A stretch of DNA of 64,000 bases, from assembly GCF_020097815.1 (NCBI RefSeq), contig NZ_CP083663.1, forward strand, positions 868,001-932,000, given 5' to 3'. Positions 25,636 through 33,012 of this stretch are shown here, in pieces (the first letter of the stretch is position 1; every line of letters starts with the position of its first letter). A program made the translations under genes and the position numbers. This stretch comes from Haloprofundus salinisoli. Its GTDB lineage: Archaea; Halobacteriota; Halobacteria; Halobacteriales; Haloferacaceae. The notes beneath the pieces were generated by a model. That model worked only from the letters and a program-made list of their open reading frames with translations, was not told the origin of the DNA and did not search any database.

Positions 25636-26454
25636 CTACCGCGACTCGGCTCGGCGGCGGACCCACTCGTCGGACTCGTACTTCTCTCGTGCGCGCACGC
25701 GGGCCCGCTCCAGTTCCTCGTCGGTCCACTCGCCTTCTTCGGCGTTCACCCACTCCCCGAGGGCGGCTTCGAGCGCCGATACCGCCTCGTCGCGGGAGAC
25801 GTCGGCTCGTTCGTCGATTCCCGTGACGCGTTCGCGGAACGCCTCGGCGTCGATACCGGGGTCGGCGAAGACGCCGAGGTGCCGGTCGGCGAGCACGCTG
25901 TACGTCAACGACCCGTGTTGGATGACCGCGTCTTTCCGGCGGTACTGGGCGTTACCGCTTATCTTTCGGCCGCCGGCGACGACGTCGTGGGCGGGGTGTA
26001 GTTCCCGGAGGTAGCACGCCGGTTGGTGGATGGCCGGCAGTTCCTCGTCGGCGAAGTCGGCGGCGACACCCATCCGCTCGAAGCCGTCGAGGACGGGCGT
26101 ACAGAGCAGGTGGTAACAGTCGAGCAGTCGACTCGGCAACTCCGCGGCCGGGGCGGTGATGGAGTAGGAGATATCGCCGAACCCGTCGTGGTAGATGCCG
26201 CCGCCGCCGGTCTGACGGCGCGTGACGGTGATTCCCTCGCGCTCGCAGAACGCCCAGTCGACCGTCTCGGGCGCTTGTCGGTAGCCCAAAGAGAGCGTGC
26301 TCGGCTCCCAGCGGTAGACGCGAACGGTTCGCGGGCCGCCGTCGGCGGCCGTCTCGGCGGCAATCTCGTCGAGCGCCATGTTCATCGGACCCGACCGGGA
26401 CTCCTCGCGGACGAGTCGCCACTGCCGGTCGGCCGACGGTGCGTCGTCGGTCAT
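25636..26454 (-). CDS. lipoate-protein ligase A family protein
   Basis: 272 residues of the biotin/lipoate A/B ligase fold. [10 protein letters not shown] opens the domain, the glycine-rich [11 protein letters not shown] binds the lipoyl group or ATP, and the active lysine is in [20 protein letters not shown]-terminal extension ([30 protein letters not shown]) is the short lipoate-ligase C-domain. It should ligate lipoate (or octanoate) to lipoyl domains; no lipoyl protein lies in the window. Confidence 0.88.
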   Translation of the reverse strand: MTDDAPSADRQWRLVREESRSGPMNMALDEIAAETAADGGPRTVRVYRWEPSTLSLGYRQAPETVDWAFCEREGITVTRRQTGGGGIYHDGFGDISYSITAPAAELPSRLLDCYHLLCTPVLDGFERMGVAADFADEELPAIHQPACYLRELHPAHDVVAGGRKISGNAQYRRKDAVIQHGSLTYSVLADRHLGVFADPGIDAEAFRERVTGIDERADVSRDEAVSALEAALGEWVNAEEGEWTDEELERARVRAREKYESDEWVRRRAESR

Positions 26455-26532
26455 AGACGACGGTAGGCGGGACCGTCGGAAAGCGATTACGGCGTGCGGT
26501 GAAAGAACGGAGACTCGACCGAAACCGACGAC

Positions 26533-27198
26533 CTACGGGCCGAACTGTTCGGCGGCGTAGGCCGCGAGGTGACCGTGTGCGCGGCGGAGGCGTTCCGAGA
26601 GCGCCTGGTGGCTGATGTCGAGTTCGGCGGCGAGTTCCGACAGTTCGGCCCCGCGGGGGACCTGGTAGTAGCCGCCGTCGAGCGCCGCCCGGAGCGCCTC
26701 GCGTTGGGAGGCGGTGAGCCCGAACGTGTCGTCGACGTCCGACTCGTTTCGCGCGGTGTCGAACTCGCGGATGCGCTGGACGGAGAAGCCGGCGGCCTCC
26801 TGCTCGGTGACGCGCAGCGTCCGCGACAGCGAGTCGCGGTGCGGGAACAGGATGCGGAACGTCCACGCGTCGTTGCGGGCAGAGGCGTTCATGATGGTCG
26901 CGCCCTCGTCGTCGAGCAGTCGGGCGACCGGTTCGAAGCCCTCGGCCCAGTCGAGTCGGTACAGTCGTCGCTCCCCCTGTTCTTTCAGCAGTGCGGCGTC
27001 GGTCAGTGTGTGGTCGGTGGCCAGCGCCTGGTCCAACGCCCCCCAGTCGTCGCAGCGCATCCAGACGAACGCGAGCAGCCGGTCGGTTCCGTGGGCAGCG
27101 ACGGACTCCGCTTCGATCTCGAGACCCGGGACGCTGGCGAGCGTGCTCTGGAGGGGGAACTGCTCGGTTGGATGTTTGAGGGTTGCGACGACGCTCAT
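26533..27198 (-). CDS. Bat-type HTH_10 transcriptional regulator
   Basis: 221 residues. The C-terminal 55 residues (LTASQREALRAALDGGYYQVPRGAELSELAAELDISHQALSERLRRAHGHLA) are the bacterioopsin-activator HTH domain. The N-terminal 150 residues are the sensor-like region of this haloarchaeal family, with no PAS or GAF motif that I can recognise. It is on the same strand as gvpM and lies immediately downstream of it (110 nt). A role in gas-vesicle control is conceivable because gvpD/gvpE are absent, but there is no direct evidence. Confidence 0.85.
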   Translation of the reverse strand: MSVVATLKHPTEQFPLQSTLASVPGLEIEAESVAAHGTDRLLAFVWMRCDDWGALDQALATDHTLTDAALLKEQGERRLYRLDWAEGFEPVARLLDDEGATIMNASARNDAWTFRILFPHRDSLSRTLRVTEQEAAGFSVQRIREFDTARNESDVDDTFGLTASQREALRAALDGGYYQVPRGAELSELAAELDISHQALSERLRRAHGHLAAYAAEQFGP

Positions 27199-27307
27199 AC
27201 CGAGTTCGAACGCGCTGAAAGGGGATTAGTAATGGCTCGGAAATTCGGAACGGTCTCGATTACTGAGAGCTTTCGTCGCTGGAACAGTCACGCGTTCGTG
27301 CGTAATC

Positions 27308-27619
27308 TCATCCTATCTCGTCGTCTCCGTTCGGCGTCATCGGCGTCGGCCGAGCTCCCGAAAACGGCCGTTCCCCCCGCGAGCCCCGCAAATTCTCCTC
27401 TCGCCGGCGTGCTCGCTCGCGCGTCTTCTCGTCCCAGTCCGAAAGGAGCCCGTACTCCAGCATCGTCTCCATGCCGGCGAGCGCCGCGCGCAGTTGCACG
27501 CCGAGAAGCGGGATGTCCGCCACGGTGACGATGAGGTCCGCCTGAATCATCACCCCCTCGGTGAGCAACACGTCCAGAAGGTCGACGACGGCGTCGTCGT
27601 CCCGGCGCGTCGGCCGCAC
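27308..27619 (-). CDS. gvpM: gas vesicle protein GvpM
   Basis: 103 residues from a GTG at 27619, two nt after the gvpL stop; no ATG is available at the N-terminus. The GvpA-like core DAVVDLLDVLLTEGVMIQADLIVTVADIPLLGVQLRAALAGMETMLEYG identifies the GvpA/J/M family. A basic RERARRREE segment and a proline-rich tail follow. GvpM is one of the minor accessory proteins essential for vesicle assembly in haloarchaea. Last gene of the leftward gvp operon. Confidence 0.9.
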   Translation of the reverse strand: MRPTRRDDDAVVDLLDVLLTEGVMIQADLIVTVADIPLLGVQLRAALAGMETMLEYGLLSDWDEKTRERARRREENLRGSRGERPFSGARPTPMTPNGDDEIG

Positions 27620-27621
27620 CG

Positions 27622-28509
27622 CTACCGACCTCCCGCTTCGGAGCCCCGGTCGGCCGACCCGGAACCGGTGTCGTTTGACTCCTCGTCGTCGAGCGACGGC
27701 GCGAACGTGTACGGCGGCCACGGGCCGGTGTACTGTACGTCGGTCGTCTCCGGGTTCGACTTCACCTCGTCGAGCACGTCGCCGATGGGAATCTCGTTCT
27801 CTTCGGGCGCGAGGACGGCGACCCGAAACGAGGGACCGGAGTCGGAGCCGTCGGCGTCCTCCAGCGACACCGCCGGTCGACCGAGTTCCTCCATCTCCTC
27901 GACCAGCGGGTCGAGGCGTTCTGCGAGCGCCGCGACGCGCTCCTCGCGTTCGGCGTACACGAGGTCGGAGAGGCGCTTGTCGTACTGCTTCTGGACGAGA
28001 AACGACGTTCCCTCCGAGGAGTCGTCGAGCGTCTCGGCGAGTTCGGCCAGTCGGTCGTCGGACGCCTCGACCGTCTCGGCCAGCGCGTCCTCCTCCCAGC
28101 CGACTTCGATGCGGTACTCCCACTTGCCCGCGAACGCGTCGAGATGTCGTCGCTGGGTCGCCGCGGTCTCGACAAGCCACTCTCTGACCGCCGCGTCGCC
28201 GCCCTCGACGACCGTGCCGAACCGAAGCGGCAGCGGCGTCCCGAACGCGTCGCCCGCCGCGTCGACGACGTGCTGGTGGCGGAGCAGCGACCGTTTGACC
28301 GTCGAGAGATCGTTGGGGTTGGGCGTCCGCTCGCAGCGGTGGACGACTGCCCCGATGCCGTCGGCCACGACGAGATACGCCTCCGCGTCGTCGACGGCGT
28401 TCGACTCGGTCCAGTCGGTCCCTGCCTCACCCTCGTCGACGGCGACGACGCAGTAGAGATAGCGCCCGTCGTCGACAGTCGTACCGGGGTCGGCGGCCGG
28501 CGCGCTCAT
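27622..28509 (-). CDS. gvpL: gas vesicle protein GvpL (GvpF/GvpL family)
   Basis: 295 residues. The GvpF/L hallmark stretches are YLYCVVAVDE near the N-terminus, PLRFGTVVEGGDAAVREWL, a helical middle (LAELAETLDDSSEGTSFLVQKQYDKRLSD) and DVQYTGPWPPYTFAP near the end, the same QYTGPW motif as in gvpF at 30875. A low-complexity acidic tail closes it. The start overlaps the gvpK stop as ATGA. GvpL binds most other Gvp proteins and is thought to act as an assembly scaffold. Confidence 0.93.
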   Translation of the reverse strand: MSAPAADPGTTVDDGRYLYCVVAVDEGEAGTDWTESNAVDDAEAYLVVADGIGAVVHRCERTPNPNDLSTVKRSLLRHQHVVDAAGDAFGTPLPLRFGTVVEGGDAAVREWLVETAATQRRHLDAFAGKWEYRIEVGWEEDALAETVEASDDRLAELAETLDDSSEGTSFLVQKQYDKRLSDLVYAEREERVAALAERLDPLVEEMEELGRPAVSLEDADGSDSGPSFRVAVLAPEENEIPIGDVLDEVKSNPETTDVQYTGPWPPYTFAPSLDDEESNDTGSGSADRGSEAGGR

Positions 28510-28817
28510 CTCGACTCTACCCCCAGTTCGCCGTCTCGGAGGTCGACCAGCGCGTCGTTGACGAGCGCGTCGAGGTCGCCGCGAAGGCGGTCCACGTCGT
28601 CGCCGACGTCGACCTCTTCTTTCAGGCGCTCTATCTCGGCTTCCAGTTGCGCGAGGTGGCTGCCGAGGCGCTCTATCTCCTCGTCGGTGAGCGACCCCGA
28701 CTCCATGCGCCGAATCGCCTCGCGCTCGAGCGCGTCGATCAGTATCTCGACGACGGCGACGACGAGCGCGAACAGTCCGTCGGAGGCGTCCTCGCCGTCG
28801 ATATCAACCGTCGGCAT
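28506..28817 (-). CDS. gvpK: gas vesicle protein GvpK
   Basis: 103 residues, in line with the family. ALVVAVVEILIDALEREAIRRMESGSLTDEEIERLG is the conserved GvpK core, followed by a coiled-coil LAQLEAEIERLKEEV. Overlaps gvpJ by 14 nt and gvpL by 4 nt. Essential accessory protein of vesicle assembly. Confidence 0.93.
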   Translation of the reverse strand: MPTVDIDGEDASDGLFALVVAVVEILIDALEREAIRRMESGSLTDEEIERLGSHLAQLEAEIERLKEEVDVGDDVDRLRGDLDALVNDALVDLRDGELGVESR

Positions 28818-29259
28818 CGTCGCCCTCCGGTTCGGCGGTCGCTTCGGTCGTTTCGGTGTCTCCGTCCGCTTCGACCGCTTCCTCGGCGTCGTCGCCTTCG
28901 TTCTCCTCGTTCGTTTCCTCGGTGTCGGCGTCGCCGTCGTCCTCCTCGCTCGTTTCCTCGGCGTCGCTTCCGTCGGCGGCGTCGATGACCGGCGCGAGCG
29001 GACCCTCCTCCGCTTCGGGGAGCTGGTCGCGTCCGGACGCCGCTTCGACGCGCTGCATGTTGGTTCCCTCGGGGAACTGCAGGCCGTACTGGGCGGCCGT
29101 CTCGAACGAGGCGATAGCCGCCCGCAGTTCGATGCCGAGCAGTTCCGTCTGGCCGACGGAGACGACGATGTCGGCGTTGATGACGATACCCTTGTCCAGA
29201 AGCATCTCGACGACGTCGGCGAGACTGTCGCTCGTCCGCGTGGGGCCGGCGCTACTCAT
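28804..29259 (-). CDS. gvpJ: gas vesicle protein GvpJ with acidic C-terminal extension
   Basis: 151 residues from the ATG at 29259. The GvpA-like domain (about 10-75) reads SLADVVEMLLDKGIVINADIVVSVGQTELLGIELRAAIASFETAAQYG, clearly GvpJ type. A tail of roughly 60 residues dominated by Asp, Glu and Thr follows, so the protein is longer than the roughly 110-residue GvpJ of Halobacterium as I recall it. Overlaps the gvpI-position gene by 8 nt. GvpJ is one of the essential accessory proteins and may cap or nucleate vesicles. Confidence 0.9.
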   Translation of the reverse strand: MSSAGPTRTSDSLADVVEMLLDKGIVINADIVVSVGQTELLGIELRAAIASFETAAQYGLQFPEGTNMQRVEAASGRDQLPEAEEGPLAPVIDAADGSDAEETSEEDDGDADTEETNEENEGDDAEEAVEADGDTETTEATAEPEGDDADG

Positions 29260-30121
29260 CGCCGCTCGCCTCCTTCTCGAATCGCGGGCCGTAGATTCGG
29301 TCGAGCCCTTCCACACCGGAGTGTCGAACCTGCTTCGGTACCGTCGAGTGCCGAGTCGCGCCGGTCGCCGGCTGCGAGGACGGCACCGACGAGTAGGCCG
29401 TCGGGTTCCGCGAGCTCGAGGTCGAACTGGCCCGCTGTCGGAATCGCTTCTCGTTGTACTCGCGCATCCGATCGAGTTTCCGGTGGGCGACGATGATGCC
29501 GCGGCGGAACTCCCCGATGGCCTCCTTCAGTTCCGATTGGATCACCGCCTGCGACACCTCCATCTGCACCATCGAGGTGTCCTCGTCGGAGGCGAGAAGC
29601 GAGTCGTCGCTCTCGTCGCCGTCGAGACTCCCGAAACCGCCGCCGCTCTCGTCGCCGTCGCCGCCTTCGTCGCCGGTCTGTACCAGCCCGTCGTCGGTGA
29701 ACGCGTCGACGGCCTCCTCCAGCTCGCCGTACTCCTTGCGCGTGCGCTGGAGGTCCGTCTCGGTCAGGAGTGCGCTCAGGTTGACGAGTTGGACGAGCTT
29801 CGAGAGGTTCAGCGCCGCCCGCGGATTGCCGTCGGCGAGCGCCGCCGGCAGTTCCTCGAACGAGACGGCCTCCGGCAGTTCCTCGACGTCGACGTTTTCG
29901 AGGAGCGTGTCGACGTCCACCGCCGAGAGGAGTTCGGCCGCTTCGACGGCGACGTCCACGAGCAGGTCGAGGTCCGTCGCTATCTGTTCGCCCGTGGTCG
30001 CCTCGCCACCGTCGCCGGTGAGGCTGCCGAGAATCTCGACGGCCGTGTCGTGGAGGTCGTCGACGTCGGCGAGCGCGTCCATCGGTCCGTCCTCGGGCGC
30101 CGAGTCGGCCTCGTCGCTCAT
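29252..30121 (-). CDS. gvpI: oversize protein in the gvpI position
   Basis: 289 residues; its ATG overlaps the gvpH stop (ATGA). The order gvpG-H-X-J makes this gvpI by position, but the protein is about twice the size I recall for GvpI of Halobacterium. The N-terminal 130 residues are acidic, with leucine-rich helices (DLLVDVAVEAAELLSAVDVDTLLENVDVEEL). A Gly/Asp linker follows, then a helix VSQAVIQSELKEAIGEFRRGIIVAHRKLDRMREYNEKRFRQ. A Ser/Thr/Pro-rich basic segment ends in RHSGVEGLDRIYGPRFEKE. The name is positional; sequence homology to GvpI was not verified. Confidence 0.62.
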   Translation of the reverse strand: MSDEADSAPEDGPMDALADVDDLHDTAVEILGSLTGDGGEATTGEQIATDLDLLVDVAVEAAELLSAVDVDTLLENVDVEELPEAVSFEELPAALADGNPRAALNLSKLVQLVNLSALLTETDLQRTRKEYGELEEAVDAFTDDGLVQTGDEGGDGDESGGGFGSLDGDESDDSLLASDEDTSMVQMEVSQAVIQSELKEAIGEFRRGIIVAHRKLDRMREYNEKRFRQRASSTSSSRNPTAYSSVPSSQPATGATRHSTVPKQVRHSGVEGLDRIYGPRFEKEASGDE

Positions 30122-30621
30122 GCTACCTCCCGGAGTTCGAGTCGCGCGTGAAGGACGTGGTTTCGGACCACCGTCTCGACGAGTCGCATCGGACGGTCGA
30201 ACGACACCCGACCGACGGGCTGGTCGTCGACGGTGACCACGAGCGTCCGCCCGTCGTCGCGCAACTCTGCGTCGATACGCGCCGCCGAGATTCCGGGAAC
30301 GTCGGCGACGATCTGGTAGCTGTCGCCGTCGACGCGACTGTCGAGGTGGACGTTCGAGGGGTCGAACGAGTCGTCGGAGGGGGTGTGGTACGTTCGTTCC
30401 GGTCCGTCCTCGGGTCGGTCGGAGATGCCGGTCCGAATCGAGTAGCCGAAGTCGACGTCCGCGGAGCCCACGTTCCCCTCTCCGGTGCCGATTCGCCGGT
30501 CCTCGTCGCTGCGGTCCATCGCCGCGAGCGTCTCCAGGAGCGACTGGACGCGCGCGACGATGCCCCGGGAGGGCCACTCGTCGGGGTCGTCGCCGTGTCT
30601 GTCTACTGGGTCGTCGGTCAC
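30118..30621 (-). CDS. gvpH: gas vesicle protein GvpH (Hsp20-like)
   Basis: 167 residues. An N-terminal acidic arm precedes an alpha-crystallin/Hsp20-type beta domain (about 90-165): VHLDSRVDGDSYQIVADVPGISAARIDAELRDDGRTLVVTVDDQPVGRVSFDRPM. Haloarchaeal GvpH proteins contain this domain and stabilise other Gvp proteins; deletion alters vesicles but does not abolish them. Starts in a 4-nt overlap with gvpG. Confidence 0.88.
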   Translation of the reverse strand: MTDDPVDRHGDDPDEWPSRGIVARVQSLLETLAAMDRSDEDRRIGTGEGNVGSADVDFGYSIRTGISDRPEDGPERTYHTPSDDSFDPSNVHLDSRVDGDSYQIVADVPGISAARIDAELRDDGRTLVVTVDDQPVGRVSFDRPMRLVETVVRNHVLHARLELREVA

Positions 30622-30875
30622 GTCTGTGCCACCTGTACGTTGCCGCTGAGCAGTTTCTGTTGCATCTCTTCGGCCAGTTCGAGGTCGTCTCGGAGCTGTT
30701 CGCTCCGCACTTCGTACGTCTCTCTGTCCAGTTCGCCGAGTTCGTACAGCAGTCGCGTCTCCTTCAGTTCGTCCTGAATCGCGCCCACGTCGTACACCTC
30801 GTTGACCGCCATCGTGTGCAGCGTGTCCGCGATGGTCAGAAACGGCTTCATCAACAGTCTGTCGAGGATGAACAT
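30618..30875 (-). CDS. gvpG: gas vesicle protein GvpG
   Basis: 85 residues from the ATG at 30875. The family core MFILDRLLMKPFLTIADTLHTMAVNEVYD is followed by a coiled-coil with RLLYELGELDRETYEVRSEQLRDDLELAEEM. It shares one base with gvpF at its start. Essential accessory protein; it interacts with GvpF and GvpA in haloarchaea. Confidence 0.93.
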   Translation of the reverse strand: MFILDRLLMKPFLTIADTLHTMAVNEVYDVGAIQDELKETRLLYELGELDRETYEVRSEQLRDDLELAEEMQQKLLSGNVQVAQT

Positions 30876-31492
30876 CACTGGGCCTCGATTTCGATATCGA
30901 CGAAGTTGTACGGAGCCCACGGCCCCGTGTACTGTACCTTCAGTTCGCCCTCGTACGCCTCCGTCAGGTCACCCATCACCTCGTTGAACGCTTCACGGTC
31001 CTCGTGAGCGACGAGGTAAGAGTCGTTGACGACGAGGCGGTCGCTGAACAGGTCGTTCTCGGCGCGCTCGTCGCTGACTTCGCCGAGGCGTTCGGTCACG
31101 TCCTTGCGGACGGCCTCGCGGTCCACGTCGACGCCCTCCTCGGTGACGAGTTTGACGCCGAGTTCGACTTTCCCGTCGACGTTCATCAGCGCCCGGCGGA
31201 AGGCGCGCTGGCCGCCTCGGAGGACGCCTTTCAGCGCGCGGCCGTTCTTGAACGTCATCCCGAAGCGCATCGGGACGACGGTCCGGTCTTCGATGAGCGT
31301 CTGAAGGACGTCATCGTGGAGGCGGGCGTTCTCGTCGGTCTGCTCGGGTTCCATCGTCTCGATGTCGGAGACGATAGCCGAGTACCGTCGGTAGTCGACG
31401 GTGTACACCGGCGTCGCGTTGTCGACGCCGGTGAGGTCCACCTCGAACGACCCGTCGTTGGTCACCCCGTACGCGTAGAGATACTGAGTCAT
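30875..31492 (-). CDS. gvpF: gas vesicle protein GvpF
   Basis: 205 residues, the first gene of the leftward operon. GvpF/L family: YLYAYGVTNDGSF at the N-terminus, PMRFGMTFKNGRALKGVLRGGQRAFRRALMNVDGKVELGVKLV in the middle and VQYTGPWAPYNFVDIEIE at the end. It is a monomeric beta/helical protein that binds GvpA early in nucleation. A divergent promoter spacer of 191 nt separates it from gvpA. Confidence 0.93.
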   Translation of the reverse strand: MTQYLYAYGVTNDGSFEVDLTGVDNATPVYTVDYRRYSAIVSDIETMEPEQTDENARLHDDVLQTLIEDRTVVPMRFGMTFKNGRALKGVLRGGQRAFRRALMNVDGKVELGVKLVTEEGVDVDREAVRKDVTERLGEVSDERAENDLFSDRLVVNDSYLVAHEDREAFNEVMGDLTEAYEGELKVQYTGPWAPYNFVDIEIEAQ

Positions 31493-31549
31493 GGGAATCG
31501 ACTGCCGTTGCCGTCAGTATCGGCGCCAACGCAGTGGACCCTTGTGCCG

Positions 31550-31643
31550 GCATATGCAGGGTGTTTATAAGTCGGCGGCCATCAAAAGGGACAAGAGTCG
31601 AACAGGTGCGTCCGGATAGGGTATGTACTCCCTGCATTTGCAG
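31550..31643. promoter_or_regulatory. divergent gvpF/gvpA promoter region
   Basis: GTTTATAAG at 31562-31570 is almost symmetric (TTATAA core) and could serve as a TATA box in either direction. A second TATA-like TATGTA lies at 31622-31627, about 60 nt before gvpA. ATGCAGGG (31554-31561) and CCCTGCAT (31630-31637) form an 8-bp inverted repeat around the first TATA. CTGCA-TT-TGCAG (31632-31643) and the palindrome GCATATGC (31550-31557) add further symmetric sites. These are plausible activator sites, as no gvpE is present. Confidence 0.5.
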
Positions 31644-31683
31644 GCCAAGTGGCTAACCGTCTCGTCGCTGTTTCTACGGTACG

Positions 31684-31959
31684 ATGCAAAATACTCCAGA
31701 CAGCACGAGTCTCGCGGAAGTGCTCGACCGCATTCTCGACAAAGGAATCGTCATCGACATCTGGGCGCGGGTGTCGGTCGTCGGTATCGAGATCCTCACC
31801 GTCGAGGCTCGTATCGTCGCCGCTTCGGTGGACACGTTCCTGCACTACGCACACGAGATATCGAAGATAGAGCAAGCGACGGCGGGTGACACCGACTACG
31901 ACATCAACGAGATCGAAGTCGAGACGCCCACGAGGCCGAACGGGCCGAACGCGAGCTAA
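31684..31959 (+). CDS. gvpA: major gas vesicle structural protein GvpA
   Basis: 91 residues. The core [55 protein letters not shown] is near-identical in pattern to all GvpA proteins and forms the ribs of the vesicle wall, with both strands facing gas inside and water outside. The C-terminal tail (about 20 residues, ending RPNGPNAS) is acidic then proline/asparagine-rich. It starts the rightward operon; the next gene is gvpO, not gvpC/gvpN. Confidence 0.96.
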   Translation: MQNTPDSTSLAEVLDRILDKGIVIDIWARVSVVGIEILTVEARIVAASVDTFLHYAHEISKIEQATAGDTDYDINEIEVETPTRPNGPNAS

Positions 31960-32034
31960 GTCGGCGCACTCGCGCCGACGGGCGGTCCGGGCAGGACCCA
32001 CGGCGACAAATGAGGAATCCGACCGGAGCCATCG

Positions 32035-32556
32035 ATGCCAGAGTTAGACCCAACCAATCACACAGTCGACGAACTCAAAGACGAACTGCAGGAGATAGGC
32101 GATCAAGCGGTGCTTCGAGACGCCTACGAAGCCGAACAGTCGGAAGAAGACCGTTCGAGCGCCAAAGAAGCGATTCGTCGGCGGTTGGACGAAGTCGCCG
32201 AGGGAGAGCCGCAACCGGAGACTGACGGCTCCGGGGAAGAAGACGAGGACGAAAGCGACGACGAAGACGACCTGTCGAGCAACGGTGAAACCGCCGACAT
32301 CATGTCGGTCAAAGACTCCGTGCGCGATGTCGCCACCGAACTCATCGGCCACGAACTCGACGGCGTCACCGAACTCCGTCGGGTCGACAGCGGATGGGAA
32401 GGCATCGTCGAAGTCATCGAACGGCCGTCGGTTCCCGACACCCAGGACATCCTCGGCGCGTACGAGATCCAGCTCAACGACGGAGGTACCGTGACCGGCT
32501 ACCGGCGGGTCGACCGGTACCGCCGCGCCGACACCGACCGCGAGGAACACGTCTAG
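32035..32556 (+). CDS. gvpO: gas vesicle protein GvpO
   Basis: 173 residues. The N-terminal half is very acidic (EDEDESDDEDD), the C-terminal half is the GvpO domain: MSVKDSVRDVATELIGHELDGVTELRRVDSGWEGIVEVIERPSVPDTQDILGAYEIQL and GYRRVDRYRRADTDRE. GvpO is one of the eight genes required for vesicles in Halobacterium. It sits 75 nt after gvpA with no gvpC or gvpN between. Confidence 0.92.
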   Translation: MPELDPTNHTVDELKDELQEIGDQAVLRDAYEAEQSEEDRSSAKEAIRRRLDEVAEGEPQPETDGSGEEDEDESDDEDDLSSNGETADIMSVKDSVRDVATELIGHELDGVTELRRVDSGWEGIVEVIERPSVPDTQDILGAYEIQLNDGGTVTGYRRVDRYRRADTDREEHV

Positions 32557-32560
32557 GTCG

Positions 32561-32830
32561 ATGGCGGATTCGGCGACGCTCGCGCTGTTTTGTTGCTGTG
32601 GGCTCCTCTGCCTCGACGCCGCCCACGACGCGCAGGGACGCTACCGGCTCGGGTTTCTCGCCGGAGCGACGGCGATGTGGCTCGCGGCGCTGTCGGCGGC
32701 GGGCGTCGACGCCGCGTTGACACCCGTTCTCGCGCAACTGCTCGTCGGGGGCGTCGTCGTCGGCACTGCAATCGCCTCGCTGACGGGCGTCGCGTACGTC
32801 GTCCGCGGGCGGCGGGCGCGAACCGCCTGA
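32561..32830 (+). CDS. small membrane protein next to gvpO
   Basis: 89 residues, starting 4 nt after the gvpO stop, so almost certainly in the same transcript. Three hydrophobic stretches can be seen (about 6-22, 28-46 and 55-80). The N-terminal one is cysteine-rich (LFCCCGLLCLD), the last ends in VVRGRRARTA. No known family was recognised. Its coupling to gvpO makes it a candidate for a gas-vesicle-associated or merely hitch-hiking membrane protein. Confidence 0.6.
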   Translation: MADSATLALFCCCGLLCLDAAHDAQGRYRLGFLAGATAMWLAALSAAGVDAALTPVLAQLLVGGVVVGTAIASLTGVAYVVRGRRARTA

Positions 32831-33012
32831 GTCGGCGTCGCGTGCGTCGTCGAGATGCGTCAGCGGCCGCGTGAGCAGTTGACTGTCGGCGGGCCACGTC
32901 CGCCGGTTGTGGCCGTCATCGACACACCCTTTTTGTATCGCAGTAAAGAGTTTATCAGCACGAGATCCGGCGACACGTGGCGCTTTTAGGCGACGACACC
33001 CCACCGAAAGGT

